Of a stretch of 31,477 bases of DNA, positions 14,935 through 23,326 are shown in pieces; the first letter of the stretch is position 1, and each line of letters opens with the position of its first letter. This DNA comes from G020354085 sp964629975 (GTDB taxonomy: Bacteria; Pseudomonadota; Gammaproteobacteria; Acidiferrobacterales; Sulfurifustaceae): positions 1 through 31,477 of the forward strand of contig CAZVUN010000024.1 of NCBI GenBank assembly GCA_964629975.1, in the 5' to 3' direction. The position numbers were made by a program, and so were the translations under genes. The notes beneath the pieces were generated by a model. That model saw nothing but the letters and a program-made list of their open reading frames with translations. It was not told where the DNA came from and did no database searches.

Positions 14935-16560
14935 ATGCGCCGCATCGCGTGCGGGTTGTGCGCCGCTGCACTGCTCTGGCCGGTCGCCACGCTCGCGCAG
15001 GTACCCCCCTCGACCGCGCGTAGCGCCGACAGCGAGGCGCCGCCGGCAACGGCGCCGGTGATCATCGATGGCGTGATGCTCTTTCATGTGCGCGGCGTTT
15101 CCGCCCTGCCAGCGCAAGAGCGTGCCCGGCTGGTTGCCGGCCGAATCGCCGCGTTTGCCCAGGACCGGGCGTTGGCGCCGGACGCCTTGCAGGCCGTGGA
15201 GCGCGCCGATCGCACCGAACTGGTCGCCGGGCCGCACCGGCTGATGGCGGTGGTGGAGGCCGATGCGGCGCTCGAAGGGGTGGCGCGATCGGTGCTCGCC
15301 GGCGTGTACCGCGAGCGCATCGAGCAGGCGGTGACGAGTTTCCGTGCCGAGCGCACGCGCGAGGCCTTGCTGCGCAGCTCCGGCTACGCGCTCGCTGCCG
15401 CCGTGGCGCTGATGGCGGTGCTGGTGACGCTGCGTTTCGCGTTTCGCCGTCTCGAGGCGCTCCTCGACCGGCGCTTCAAGGCACGGGTGCGCGACCTGCA
15501 AATCCAGTCGTTTCGCTTCCTGCAGGCCGAGCAACTGTGGGCCGGCCTGCAGATGCTGCGGCATCTGGCGTTCTGGCTGCTGGTGCTGGCGGCCGTGTTT
15601 GTGTGCGTCGACTTCGTGCTCAGGCTCTACCCGTGGACGCGCGAATTCGGACAGCAAGCCGCCGCGACCGTGCTCGAACCGCTGGCCATCATGGGATGTG
15701 GCCTGGTGGCCGCCATCCCCGGCATCGTCTTCCTGGCGATGCTGTTCGTCATCACGCGCTACGTCCTGACGATCATCCGGCTGTTCTTTGATGCGGTCGC
15801 GAAGGGAACGGTCAAGCTCGCGACCTTTGAAGCGGAGTGGGCGTGGCCGACATATCGCCTGATCCGCCTGCTGGTGGTCGCGCTCGCCGTCGTCGTGGGT
15901 TATCCGTACATTCCGGGGTCGAGCTCGGACGCCTTCAAGGGTGTCTCGCTGTTTCTCGGCGTGATCTTCTCGCTCGGTTCGACCTCGATCATGGCCAACA
16001 TCCTGGCCGGCTACACTATGACCTACCGGCGCGCGTTCCAGGTCGGTGACCGGGTGAAGATCGGCGCCCACGCCGGCGACGTCATCGATGTGCGTTTGAT
16101 GGTGACGCGCCTGCGCACGCTCAAGAACGAGGAAGTGGTCATTCCCAATTCGGTGATCCTGAATGGCGAGGTCATGAACTACAGCCGGTCAGCGCGCGAC
16201 CAGAGCGTGATTCTGCACACCACCGTCGGCATCGGCTACGAGACGCCGTGGCGGCAGGTGGAGGCGATGCTGCTCACCGCCGCCGGGCGCACGCCGGACC
16301 TGATGCGCGAGCCGCCCCCGTTCGTGCTGCAACAGGCGCTCGGCGATTTCTGCATCACCTATGAGCTGAACGTGCACTGCAAGGAGCCACACCGGATGCC
16401 GGCGCTCTACAGCAAACTGCACCAGAACATCCTGGATGTCTTCAACGAGTACGGGGTGCAGATCATGACGCCGGCTTACGTCGCCGATCCGCCGCAGCCA
16501 AAGCTGGTGCCGAAGGAGCAGTGGCATCTGCCGCCGGCGCCCAAGGGCACGGTCGGCTAG
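14935..16560 (+). CDS. MscS-type mechanosensitive channel with N-terminal periplasmic domain
   Basis: ATG 14935 is favoured since it begins a signal peptide (MRRIACGLCAAALLWPVATL, cleavage after LAQ); ATG 14842, overlapping the patatin stop, is possible and would add 31 residues. A periplasmic segment of about 120 residues is followed by about four to five membrane spans (for example YALAAAVALMAVLVTLRFAF, HLAFWLLVLAAVFVCVDFVL). The pore helix and beta domain of MscS follow: SLGSTSIMANILAGYTMTYR, FQVGDRVKIGAHAGDVID, LRTLKNEEVVIPNSVILNGE. The C-terminus is the cytoplasmic alpha/beta vestibule (FCITYELNVHCKEP). Family knowledge: opens on membrane tension and releases solutes on osmotic downshock. 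Its coupling to a phospholipase gene just upstream may be functional, since lipid hydrolysis alters membrane tension, but that is inference. Confidence 0.88.
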   Translation: MRRIACGLCAAALLWPVATLAQVPPSTARSADSEAPPATAPVIIDGVMLFHVRGVSALPAQERARLVAGRIAAFAQDRALAPDALQAVERADRTELVAGPHRLMAVVEADAALEGVARSVLAGVYRERIEQAVTSFRAERTREALLRSSGYALAAAVALMAVLVTLRFAFRRLEALLDRRFKARVRDLQIQSFRFLQAEQLWAGLQMLRHLAFWLLVLAAVFVCVDFVLRLYPWTREFGQQAAATVLEPLAIMGCGLVAAIPGIVFLAMLFVITRYVLTIIRLFFDAVAKGTVKLATFEAEWAWPTYRLIRLLVVALAVVVGYPYIPGSSSDAFKGVSLFLGVIFSLGSTSIMANILAGYTMTYRRAFQVGDRVKIGAHAGDVIDVRLMVTRLRTLKNEEVVIPNSVILNGEVMNYSRSARDQSVILHTTVGIGYETPWRQVEAMLLTAAGRTPDLMREPPPFVLQQALGDFCITYELNVHCKEPHRMPALYSKLHQNILDVFNEYGVQIMTPAYVADPPQPKLVPKEQWHLPPAPKGTVG

Positions 16561-16575
16561 CGCGGCCATTTCCCC

Positions 16576-17604
16576 ATGCGTCTGCACTCACTGCCCGGGT
16601 TGGCTGCTTCTGTGCTCGCGCTCATCGCGGTGCTGCCGGCGCAGGCGGGCGAGGTGCTGGATGGCGTTGCCGCGCGCGGCTATCTGCGTTGCGGCGTGAG
16701 CGAGGGCATCCCCGGATTCTCCGCGCCGGATGCGACGGGACGCTGGCAGGGGATGGATGCGGACTTCTGCCGCGCCGTCGCGGCCGCGGTGCTGGGCGAT
16801 GCCGACAAGGTGCGGTTCGTGCCGCTCAAATCCTCGACGCGCTTCCCGGCGCTCCAGGCGAACAAGATCGATCTGCTGGTGCGCAATACCACCTGGACGC
16901 TGACGCGCGAGGCCCTGTTGAAGGTCCAGTTCCCCGGGGTGCTGTTCTATGACGGGCAGGGGTTCCTGGTGGCGAAATCCGCGGGCGTCAAGACGCTTGC
17001 CGGATTGAACGGCGCGACGGTGTGCGTCGAGAAGGGCACCACGCACGCGCAGCGCCTTGCCGATGTCTTTGCGGCGCGCGGGCTGACAGTCAAGCCGCTG
17101 GTGATCGACTCCTCCCGGGAGGTCGCCGAGGCCTTTTTCGCCGGGCGCTGCCGCGCCTACAGCTCCGATACCTCGCAGCTCGCGGCGGTGCGCGCCGGCG
17201 CGCCGGGCGGCGCGCAGGGTTTCGTCATCTTGCCGGAGCGTGTTTCCAAGGAACCGCTCGGTCCGGCAGTGCGAAGCGGCGACAGCGACTGGGTGACGCT
17301 CGTGCGCTGGGTGCTGTACGCACTGATTGCCGCCGAAGAATCGGGCGTCACGCGAGCCAACGTCGAGACGCTGGCGCAGCAATCGCAGGGCGCGGTATGG
17401 CGACTGGTGAGTGGCAAGGACGAGCGGCTGGCACGGGCGCTGGGTGTTCGTCCCGACTGGATCGTGCGCGTGATCAAGGCGGTCGGCAACTACGGCGAGA
17501 TGTACGAGCGCAATCTCGGGCGCGAGAGCGCGCTGCAGATCGAGCGTGGCCTGAACCGCCTGTGGACCCAGGGCGGGCTCCTGTACGCACCGCCGATCGA
17601 CTGA
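16576..17604 (+). CDS. AapJ-like amino-acid ABC transporter substrate-binding protein (orphan)
   Basis: 342 residues with signal peptide MRLHSLPGLAASVLALIAVL ending at AQA. Matches the SBP family 3 pattern of general L-amino-acid binding proteins: VAARGYLRCGVSEGIPGFS, WQGMDADFCRAVAAAVLGD, LQANKIDLLVRNTTWTLTRE, LNGATVCVEKGTTHAQRLAD, then KEPLGPAVRSGDSDWVTLVR and the typical end VGNYGEMYERNLG and LNRLWTQGGLLYAPPID. Family knowledge: AapJ/BztA bind polar amino acids in the periplasm for AapQMP. No permease or ATPase gene for an ABC transporter is next to it; a secondary-type permease follows 14 bp downstream. Either the ABC partners are elsewhere or it serves as sensor or binder for another system. 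Confidence 0.88.
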   Translation: MRLHSLPGLAASVLALIAVLPAQAGEVLDGVAARGYLRCGVSEGIPGFSAPDATGRWQGMDADFCRAVAAAVLGDADKVRFVPLKSSTRFPALQANKIDLLVRNTTWTLTREALLKVQFPGVLFYDGQGFLVAKSAGVKTLAGLNGATVCVEKGTTHAQRLADVFAARGLTVKPLVIDSSREVAEAFFAGRCRAYSSDTSQLAAVRAGAPGGAQGFVILPERVSKEPLGPAVRSGDSDWVTLVRWVLYALIAAEESGVTRANVETLAQQSQGAVWRLVSGKDERLARALGVRPDWIVRVIKAVGNYGEMYERNLGRESALQIERGLNRLWTQGGLLYAPPID

Positions 17605-17618
17605 CGGGAAGGAATCGC

Positions 17619-18959
17619 ATGACCGATTTTCAGATTTACCTCACGCTCGCGGTCTTTGCCGGGGTGATCGTGGCGATCGCGCTCGATGTCATCGACATGG
17701 CGATTGCGGCGCTGATCGGTGTGTGCGTGCTGATGGCGGCCGGCATCCTGCGCGAGCCGGAGATGATCGAGGCCATGCGCGTGGCCGGCGGGCCGCTGGC
17801 GCTGCTGTTCGGCGGCATGGTGGTGGCGCACGTGCTCGGAAAGACCGGCGTGTTCGAACGCGCCGGGGCGCGCTACCTGCGCGCCACCGGCGGCAGCGGC
17901 AAGCGTTACCTGATCCTGCTGGTGGCCCTGGTCGCGCCGGTGTGCGCGTTCCTGCCCAATGCCACGACCGTGATCCTGCTGGCGCCGGTGATCATCGGCG
18001 TGGCGCGTGCGCTCAAGGTGAGCTTCGTGGGACCGATGGTCATCACCGCGGTCGTCAGCAACTCGGCCGGGATGCTGACGCTGGTCGGCGACCCGGCGAC
18101 GTTTCTGGTCGGCAGCTCGATCGGCATGACCTTCGGCCAGTATCTGCAGAAGGTGAGCCTCGCCGGGTTGCTGGCGGTACTGGTCATCGTGCCGTTGCTG
18201 CCGCGCCTGCTGCCGGAGGTGTGGAACGCGCGCGTCGCGGTGCCAGCGGCCGTCCGTCTGCCACCGATCGAGCGCCCGGGCTTCGTGGTGTTCGCGCTGG
18301 CGGCCCTGGTGCTGATGGTGGTGCTGTTCATGGTTGGCGAGGAGCTGCCGACGCGCATCGTGCCGCCGGCGGTGGCGATCATCGGCGCGACGCTCGCGCT
18401 GCTCGCGGTCTACGGCGCGCGCGTGGAGCCGGTCGAAAACGTGTTTCGCGCCATCGACTGGAAGACGCTGGTGTTCCTGGGCGCGATCTTCTGCCTGGTG
18501 CAGGCCTTTACCAAGACCGGGCTGCTGCAGGGCCTGTCGCTCAAGTTGCATGGCTGGTTCGGCGTGGAGTTTACGCTCGTGGCGCTGGCGCTGCTCGCCG
18601 GCATCGGCGTGTTGTCGGCGGTGCTCGCCAACATCCCGGTGGTGGCGGCCGCGCTCATCATGACCAAGGGTTATCTGGTCGCGGTCGAGGCGGTGCCGGA
18701 GACGGCCTTGGCCGCCGGTTTCACCGACTGGCCAACCGTCGCGATTCCGGTATTCATCGCCATGATGTTTGGCGCCACGCTGGGCGGCAACGCCACGGTC
18801 ATCGGCGCCTCGGCCAACATCGTGAGCGTTGGCATTTGCGCGAACCAGGGCGAGCGTGTGAGCTTCATGCGCTTCATGCGCTACGGATTGCCGATCACGC
18901 TGGTGCAGCTTGCGGTGTCGGCGCTGTACGTCGTGGCGCTGTTCTGGCTGATGCGTTAG
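17619..18959 (+). CDS. ArsB/NhaD/SLC13-like (ion transporter superfamily) permease
   Basis: ATG 17619 has GGAAGG just upstream; 446 residues, about 11-12 hydrophobic spans. Features of the IT superfamily are visible: LALLFGGMVVAHVLGKTGVF, FLPNATTVILLAPVIIGVAR, NSAGMLTLVGDPATFLVGSS, WKTLVFLGAIFCLVQAFTKT and GATLGGNATVIGASANIVSV. The VGDPATFLVGS and GGNATVIGASAN elements are typical of the ArsB/P-protein/NhaD branch, which moves anions or exchanges Na+ and H+. Substrate cannot be fixed from sequence. It follows the amino-acid-binding protein by 14 bp, so the pair is co-transcribed, and a hairpin closes the unit. Confidence 0.85.
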   Translation: MTDFQIYLTLAVFAGVIVAIALDVIDMAIAALIGVCVLMAAGILREPEMIEAMRVAGGPLALLFGGMVVAHVLGKTGVFERAGARYLRATGGSGKRYLILLVALVAPVCAFLPNATTVILLAPVIIGVARALKVSFVGPMVITAVVSNSAGMLTLVGDPATFLVGSSIGMTFGQYLQKVSLAGLLAVLVIVPLLPRLLPEVWNARVAVPAAVRLPPIERPGFVVFALAALVLMVVLFMVGEELPTRIVPPAVAIIGATLALLAVYGARVEPVENVFRAIDWKTLVFLGAIFCLVQAFTKTGLLQGLSLKLHGWFGVEFTLVALALLAGIGVLSAVLANIPVVAAALIMTKGYLVAVEAVPETALAAGFTDWPTVAIPVFIAMMFGATLGGNATVIGASANIVSVGICANQGERVSFMRFMRYGLPITLVQLAVSALYVVALFWLMR

Positions 18960-18971
18960 GCAGACGCGCGA

Positions 18972-18998
18972 AGAGACCGCCGTCCGCCGCCGGTCTCT
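18972..18998 (+). terminator. Hairpin between permease gene and fumarase leader
   Basis: AGAGACCG and CGGTCTCT form an 8-bp perfect stem with an 11-nt loop, 13 bp after the permease stop. No T-run follows. It lies just before the FNR-type box, so it probably ends the upstream transcript. Confidence 0.45.
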
Positions 18999-19012
18999 CG
19001 GCGCGGCCGGTC

Positions 19013-19026
19013 TTGACGCAAGTCAA
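19013..19026 (+). promoter_or_regulatory. FNR/Anr-type binding site before the fumarase-fumarate reductase genes
   Basis: TTGACGCAAGTCAA is a perfect match to the dyad TTGAC-N4-GTCAA recognised by FNR/Anr/Dnr regulators. Its centre is about 67 bp before the fumarase start codon, which would suit a site near -41.5 with a start of transcription around 19061. No clear -10 hexamer is visible. It is the only such perfect box I found in the window. It implies induction of the downstream genes at low oxygen. Confidence 0.75.
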
Positions 19027-19045
19027 TATTGGGCGGACGGCTTTC

Positions 19046-19064
19046 GGGCACGCTGGGCGTGCCC
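19046..19064 (+). other. Hairpin in the fumarase leader
   Basis: GGGCACG and CGTGCCC form a 7-bp perfect stem with a 5-nt loop, 22 bp before the fumarase start and just before its ribosome site GGGAGG (19075-19080). It could modulate translation or be part of an operator. Confidence 0.35.
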
Positions 19065-19086
19065 ACCAGGACGCGGGAGGTGCTCC

Positions 19087-20601
19087 GTGGCGACGATCAG
19101 GCAGGCGGACTTCATCCAGAGCGTGGCCGACGCCTTCCAGTTCATCTCCTATTACCATCCGGTCGATTACATCAGGAGCCTCTACGCGGCCTACCAGCGC
19201 GAGCAGTCGCCGGCGGCGAAGGACGCGATCGCGCAGATCCTCATCAACTCGCGCATGGCCGCCGAGGGTCATCGCCCGATCTGCCAGGACACCGGCATCG
19301 CCATCGCCTTCATCAAGGTCGGCATGGACGTGCGCTGGGACGTGAAGCTGACCATTGAAGAAATGGTGAACGAGGGCGTGCGCCGCGCCTACCTCGATCC
19401 CGACAACAAACTGCGTGCCTCGGTACTGGCCGATCCCGACGGCAAGCGCGTCAATACGAAGGACAACACGCCGGCGGTTACCCATATTCAATTGGTGCCG
19501 GGCGACAAGGTGGAAGTCACGGTCGCGGCCAAGGGCGGCGGCTCGGAGAACAAGTCCAAGTTCGCCATGCTGTTGCCGAATGACAGCGTCGTCGACTGGG
19601 TGCTGTCGCAGGTGCCGGTGATGGGCGCCGACTGGTGCCCGCCCGGGATTCTCTCGCTTGGCATCGGCGGCACACCGGAGAAGGCGATGCTGATGGCCAA
19701 GTGGGCGATGATGGAGCCGATCAATATCCACGAGCTTCAGGCGCGCAAGCCGGCCAACCGCGCCGAAGAGCTGCGCCTTGAGCTGTACGAAAAGGTCAAC
19801 GCGCTAGGCATTGGCGCACAGGGTCTGGGCGGTCTGACCACCGTGCTCGACGTCAAGGTGACCGACTACCCGACCCATGCCGCCTCGAAGCCGGTGGCGC
19901 TGCTGCCGAACTGCGCGGCCACGCGCCACATCCATTTCACCCTCGACGGCAGTGGGCCGGCGAAGTTCGATCCGCCGCGCCTTGAGGACTGGCCGAAGCT
20001 CGCACTCGATCTTTCCACCAGCCGGCGCGTCAACCTCGATGGCATCACGCGCGAAGCAGTCGCGGGTTGGAAGGCGGGTGATCGGCTGCTGCTGTCCGGG
20101 AAATTGCTCACCGGGCGCGATGCGGCGCACAAGCGCCTGCTCGACATGCTGGCGCGCGGCGAGAAGTTGCCAGTCGACTTCAAGAACCGCTTCATCTATT
20201 ACGTCGGCCCGGTCGATCCCGTGCGCGACGAGGTGGTCGGACCGGCGGGGCCGACTACGGCCTCGCGCATGGACAAGTTTGTCGAGCCGATGCTCGCCCA
20301 GACCGGCTTGCTCGGCATGGTCGGCAAGTCGGAGCGCGGACCGGCCGCGATCGAGTCGATCAAGAAGCATGGCGCGGTGTACTGCATCGCCGTTGGCGGC
20401 GCGGCCTACCTGGTGTCGAAGGCGATCCGCGCCGCCCGGGTGCTGGCCTTCCCGGAGCTTGGCATGGAGGCAATCTACGAGTTCGAGGTGAAGGACATGC
20501 CGGTGACGGTGGCCGTCGACAGCGGCGGCCGTGCCGTGCACCAGAGCGGGCCGGCCGAGTGGCGCGCGAAGATCGGCAAGATTCCCGTCAAGATCATGTA
20601 A
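19087..20601 (+). CDS. fumA: Fumarate hydratase class I (iron-sulfur fumarase)
   Basis: GTG 19087 lies 6 nt after GGGAGG; 504 residues, the usual one-chain FumA/B size. The N-terminal half carries the [4Fe-4S] cysteines Cys66 (RPICQDTG), Cys184 (DWCPPG) and Cys276 (PNCAATRHIHF), and GGGSENKSKFAML. The C-terminal half (from about 310) contains YYVGPVDPVRDEVVGPAGPT, TASRMDKF and KHGAVYCIAVGGAAYLVSKA of the beta subunit. Reaction: fumarate + water to L-malate, reversible, cytosolic, oxygen-sensitive. It is the first gene after the FNR-type box and is followed at 31 bp by frdC. It would supply fumarate from malate for the fumarate reductase. Confidence 0.97.
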   Translation: MATIRQADFIQSVADAFQFISYYHPVDYIRSLYAAYQREQSPAAKDAIAQILINSRMAAEGHRPICQDTGIAIAFIKVGMDVRWDVKLTIEEMVNEGVRRAYLDPDNKLRASVLADPDGKRVNTKDNTPAVTHIQLVPGDKVEVTVAAKGGGSENKSKFAMLLPNDSVVDWVLSQVPVMGADWCPPGILSLGIGGTPEKAMLMAKWAMMEPINIHELQARKPANRAEELRLELYEKVNALGIGAQGLGGLTTVLDVKVTDYPTHAASKPVALLPNCAATRHIHFTLDGSGPAKFDPPRLEDWPKLALDLSTSRRVNLDGITREAVAGWKAGDRLLLSGKLLTGRDAAHKRLLDMLARGEKLPVDFKNRFIYYVGPVDPVRDEVVGPAGPTTASRMDKFVEPMLAQTGLLGMVGKSERGPAAIESIKKHGAVYCIAVGGAAYLVSKAIRAARVLAFPELGMEAIYEFEVKDMPVTVAVDSGGRAVHQSGPAEWRAKIGKIPVKIM

Positions 20602-20632
20602 CGCACCGGAAGGCGGGCAACGAGGCGCGCGC

Positions 20633-21340
20633 ATGAAGGGCAGTGACCGAACTTCAATCGTGGCCGCCGCGACGAGGCCAACACCACGGGACCGGCTGCC
20701 GGCGCTGCTCGATCTTGTGCAGAGCGTCACCGGGCTGTTGCTGGTCGCGTTTCTGTGCGTGCACCTGTTGCTCGACGCCGCGATCCTGCTCGGTCCTTCC
20801 GCCGCCGACGCCGTGGCGCGCGCCTTCGAGGGGCAGTACCTCTTTGGCAGACCCCATCCCTGGATCGTCTCGTTGGCCGCGCTCGGCCTGCTCGCACTGA
20901 TCGTCGTGCATGCGGTGCTGGCGATGCGCAAGCTGCCGCATTCGACACGCGAGTACGTGACGCTGCGCGGACACCTGCGCGGCATGCGTCACGCCGACTC
21001 GTGGTTGTGGTGGTGGCAGGCACTGACGGGCGTGGCGCTGTTCTTTCTCGTGGCCCCGCATCTGTATGTCGTGATCACCCGGCCGGAGGCGATCGGCGCC
21101 GCGGAGTCCGCGCAGCGCGTGGTGGCGGAGCGTGCCTGGATGCTGTACGCGATATTCCTGCCGGTCGTGCTGCTGCACGCCGCCGCCGGCGCCTATCGGC
21201 TGGCGATCAAGTGGGGCTGGCCCGCGTTGGTGCGAGCGCAGTTGCGGCGCTGGGTCTGGGGCGTCGCCGCCGGCTATTTCGCCCTGGGGGTGGCGGCGCT
21301 CGCTGCTTACACCCTGTTGGGACTGCGATCGACGGCCTGA
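20633..21340 (+). CDS. frdC: Fumarate reductase dihaem cytochrome b subunit (Wolinella type)
   Basis: 235 residues, five hydrophobic spans. With ATG 20633 the histidines fall at 44, 93, 143 and 182, the same numbers as the four haem b ligands of Wolinella succinogenes FrdC, and Glu66 (AFEGQYLF) matches its quinol-site glutamate. The end of the fifth span reads YAIFLPVVLLHAAAG, placing Leu at position 180, where Wolinella has the E-pathway glutamate. Role: anchors FrdAB to the inner membrane and passes electrons from (mena)quinol. It is shorter than Wolinella's 256 residues, mainly at the C-terminus. frdA starts 4 bp after its stop codon, and the gene order C-A-B is that of Wolinella. Confidence 0.92.
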   Translation: MKGSDRTSIVAAATRPTPRDRLPALLDLVQSVTGLLLVAFLCVHLLLDAAILLGPSAADAVARAFEGQYLFGRPHPWIVSLAALGLLALIVVHAVLAMRKLPHSTREYVTLRGHLRGMRHADSWLWWWQALTGVALFFLVAPHLYVVITRPEAIGAAESAQRVVAERAWMLYAIFLPVVLLHAAAGAYRLAIKWGWPALVRAQLRRWVWGVAAGYFALGVAALAAYTLLGLRSTA

Positions 21341-21344
21341 ACGT

Positions 21345-23324
21345 ATGCGCATCGTCTATACCGATGTACTGGTGATTGGCGGCGGTCTCGCCGGCCTGCG
21401 GCTCGCCATCGCCGCCAAGCGACGCGGACACGAGGCGCTGATTCTGTCGCTGGTGCCGGCCAAGCGCTCGCACTCCAAGGCGGCGCAGGGCGGCATGCAG
21501 GCAAGCCTCGCCAACGTGATCAAGGGGCAGGGCGACAACGAGGATGCCCACTTCGAGGACACGGTGCGCGGCAGCGACTGGGGCGCCGACCAGCAAGTGG
21601 TGCGCATGTTCGTGAACACCGCGCCCAAGGCAGTGCGCGAACTGGCGGCCTGGGGCGTGCCGTGGAGCCGCGTGCGCAAGGGCGAGCGCGAGGTCATCAT
21701 CAACGGCCAGAAAGTCACCATCACCGAGCGCGACGAGGCGCACGGACTGGTGGCGCAGCGCGACTTCGGCGGCACGCGGAAATGGCGCACCTGCTACGTC
21801 GCGGACGGGACCGGACACGCGATGATCACCGCCATCGCCGATCAGGCGATCGCGGCGTCGATCCCGGTGCACGAGCGCACCGAGGCGCTGGCACTGATCC
21901 ACGACGGCGGGCGCTGCTACGGCGCGGTGGTGCGCGATCTCGTGACCGGTGCGTTGACCGCTTACGTTGCCAAGGCCACCGCCATCGCCACCGGCGGCGC
22001 CGGGCGTCTGTACCGTGTCACCACCAATGCCGTGATCTGCGAGGGCATCGGCCACGCCATCGCGCTCGAGTCCGGCGTGGCGGCGCTCGGCAACATGGAG
22101 GCGGTGCAGTTCCATCCCACTGGCATCTTCCCGGCCGGCATCCTGGTGACTGAGGGCTGCCGCGGCGACGGCGGCCTGCTCAGGGACGCCGACGGCCACC
22201 GTTTCATGCCGGACTACGAGCCGGAGAAGAAGGAGCTTGCCTCGCGCGACGTGGTGTCGCGGCGCATGGAGGAGCACATCGCCAAGGGCAGGGGCGCGAA
22301 GAGCCGCTTCGGCGAGCACCTGTGGCTCGACATCACGCTCTTGGGCGAGCACCACATCAGGCACAACCTGCGCGAGGTCTACGAGATCTGCCATTACTTT
22401 CTCGGCGTCGACCCGGTGAAGGAGTGGATCCCGGTGCGCGCCGCGCAGCACTACACCATGGGCGGTGTGCGCACCCGACCGAGCGGCGAGAGCCCGACGC
22501 TGAAGGGCCTGTTCGCGGCCGGCGAGGCGGCGTGCTGGGACATGCACGGCTTCAACCGGCTGGGCGGCAATTCGGTGGCCGAGACCGTGGTGGCCGGCAT
22601 GATCGTCGGCGAGTACATCGCCGACTTCTGCGACCGGCCGGAGAACGACATCAACATCCCGACCGGTGTGGTGCGCGACTTTCTCGAGCGCGAGCAGGCC
22701 CGGCTCACGGCCCTGCTCACCGGCAAGGGCACGGAAGATGCGGTGGCGCTGCGCGTGGCGATGCAGGAGATCATGACCGCCAAGGTCGGCATCTTCCGCC
22801 GCGGGAGGGGCCTCGAGCAGGCGGTCGATGAGTTGCAAAAGCTTCTGGTGCGCTCCCGCCACATCGGCGTGCGTTACCAGGCCGCCGGCGCCAACCCGGC
22901 GCTGGTGGCGGCGTATCGCACGCAGAAGATGCTGAAGCTCGCGCTCACCGTGGCCTATGGCGCGCTCATGCGCACCGAGAGCCGCGGCGCGCACTATCGC
23001 GAAGACTTCCCGCGGCGCAACGATGCCGAGTGGCTCAAGCGCACGCTCGCGACCTGGCGGAACGAGTCCGATACCCTGCCGACGCTCGCCCACGAGGCGC
23101 TCGACGTGAAGAAGATGGAGCTGCCGCCCGGCTGGCGCGGTTACGGCGCCAAGGACTACATCGATCACCCGGACACGCCGGCGCGCCACAAGGAGGTCGA
23201 GGCGATCAAGGCAAGACTGGCCTCGGCCGACCGCTTCGCGGTGCAGCAGGCGCTGATGCCGTACGAGGCGCTGCTGCCGCCGCGCCTGCGCGGACGCAAT
23301 GAACGCATCGACGAGCGACTCTGA
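21345..23324 (+). CDS. frdA: Fumarate reductase flavoprotein subunit
   Basis: 659 residues, close to the 656 of the Wolinella enzyme. The FAD dinucleotide fold is at VLVIGGGLAGLRLAIAAKRR. His43 in RSHSKAAQGGMQA is at the residue that binds FAD covalently. AVQFHPTGIFPAG, ELASRDVVSRRM (substrate and proton-shuttle arginine) and HYTMGGVRT (substrate histidine) are all present. GLFAAGEAACWDMHGFNRLG and GGNSVAETVVAG close the FAD site. The C-terminal helical and capping parts (LVRSRHIGVRYQAAGANPAL, RGAHYREDFPRRND) are typical of the epsilon-type enzyme. Reaction: fumarate to succinate with electrons from FrdB. ATG 21345 is 4 bp after frdC, and frdB begins 2 bp after the stop, so it is a tight operon. 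The enzyme could also run as succinate dehydrogenase. Confidence 0.97.
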   Translation: MRIVYTDVLVIGGGLAGLRLAIAAKRRGHEALILSLVPAKRSHSKAAQGGMQASLANVIKGQGDNEDAHFEDTVRGSDWGADQQVVRMFVNTAPKAVRELAAWGVPWSRVRKGEREVIINGQKVTITERDEAHGLVAQRDFGGTRKWRTCYVADGTGHAMITAIADQAIAASIPVHERTEALALIHDGGRCYGAVVRDLVTGALTAYVAKATAIATGGAGRLYRVTTNAVICEGIGHAIALESGVAALGNMEAVQFHPTGIFPAGILVTEGCRGDGGLLRDADGHRFMPDYEPEKKELASRDVVSRRMEEHIAKGRGAKSRFGEHLWLDITLLGEHHIRHNLREVYEICHYFLGVDPVKEWIPVRAAQHYTMGGVRTRPSGESPTLKGLFAAGEAACWDMHGFNRLGGNSVAETVVAGMIVGEYIADFCDRPENDINIPTGVVRDFLEREQARLTALLTGKGTEDAVALRVAMQEIMTAKVGIFRRGRGLEQAVDELQKLLVRSRHIGVRYQAAGANPALVAAYRTQKMLKLALTVAYGALMRTESRGAHYREDFPRRNDAEWLKRTLATWRNESDTLPTLAHEALDVKKMELPPGWRGYGAKDYIDHPDTPARHKEVEAIKARLASADRFAVQQALMPYEALLPPRLRGRNERIDERL

Positions 23325-23326
23325 CC

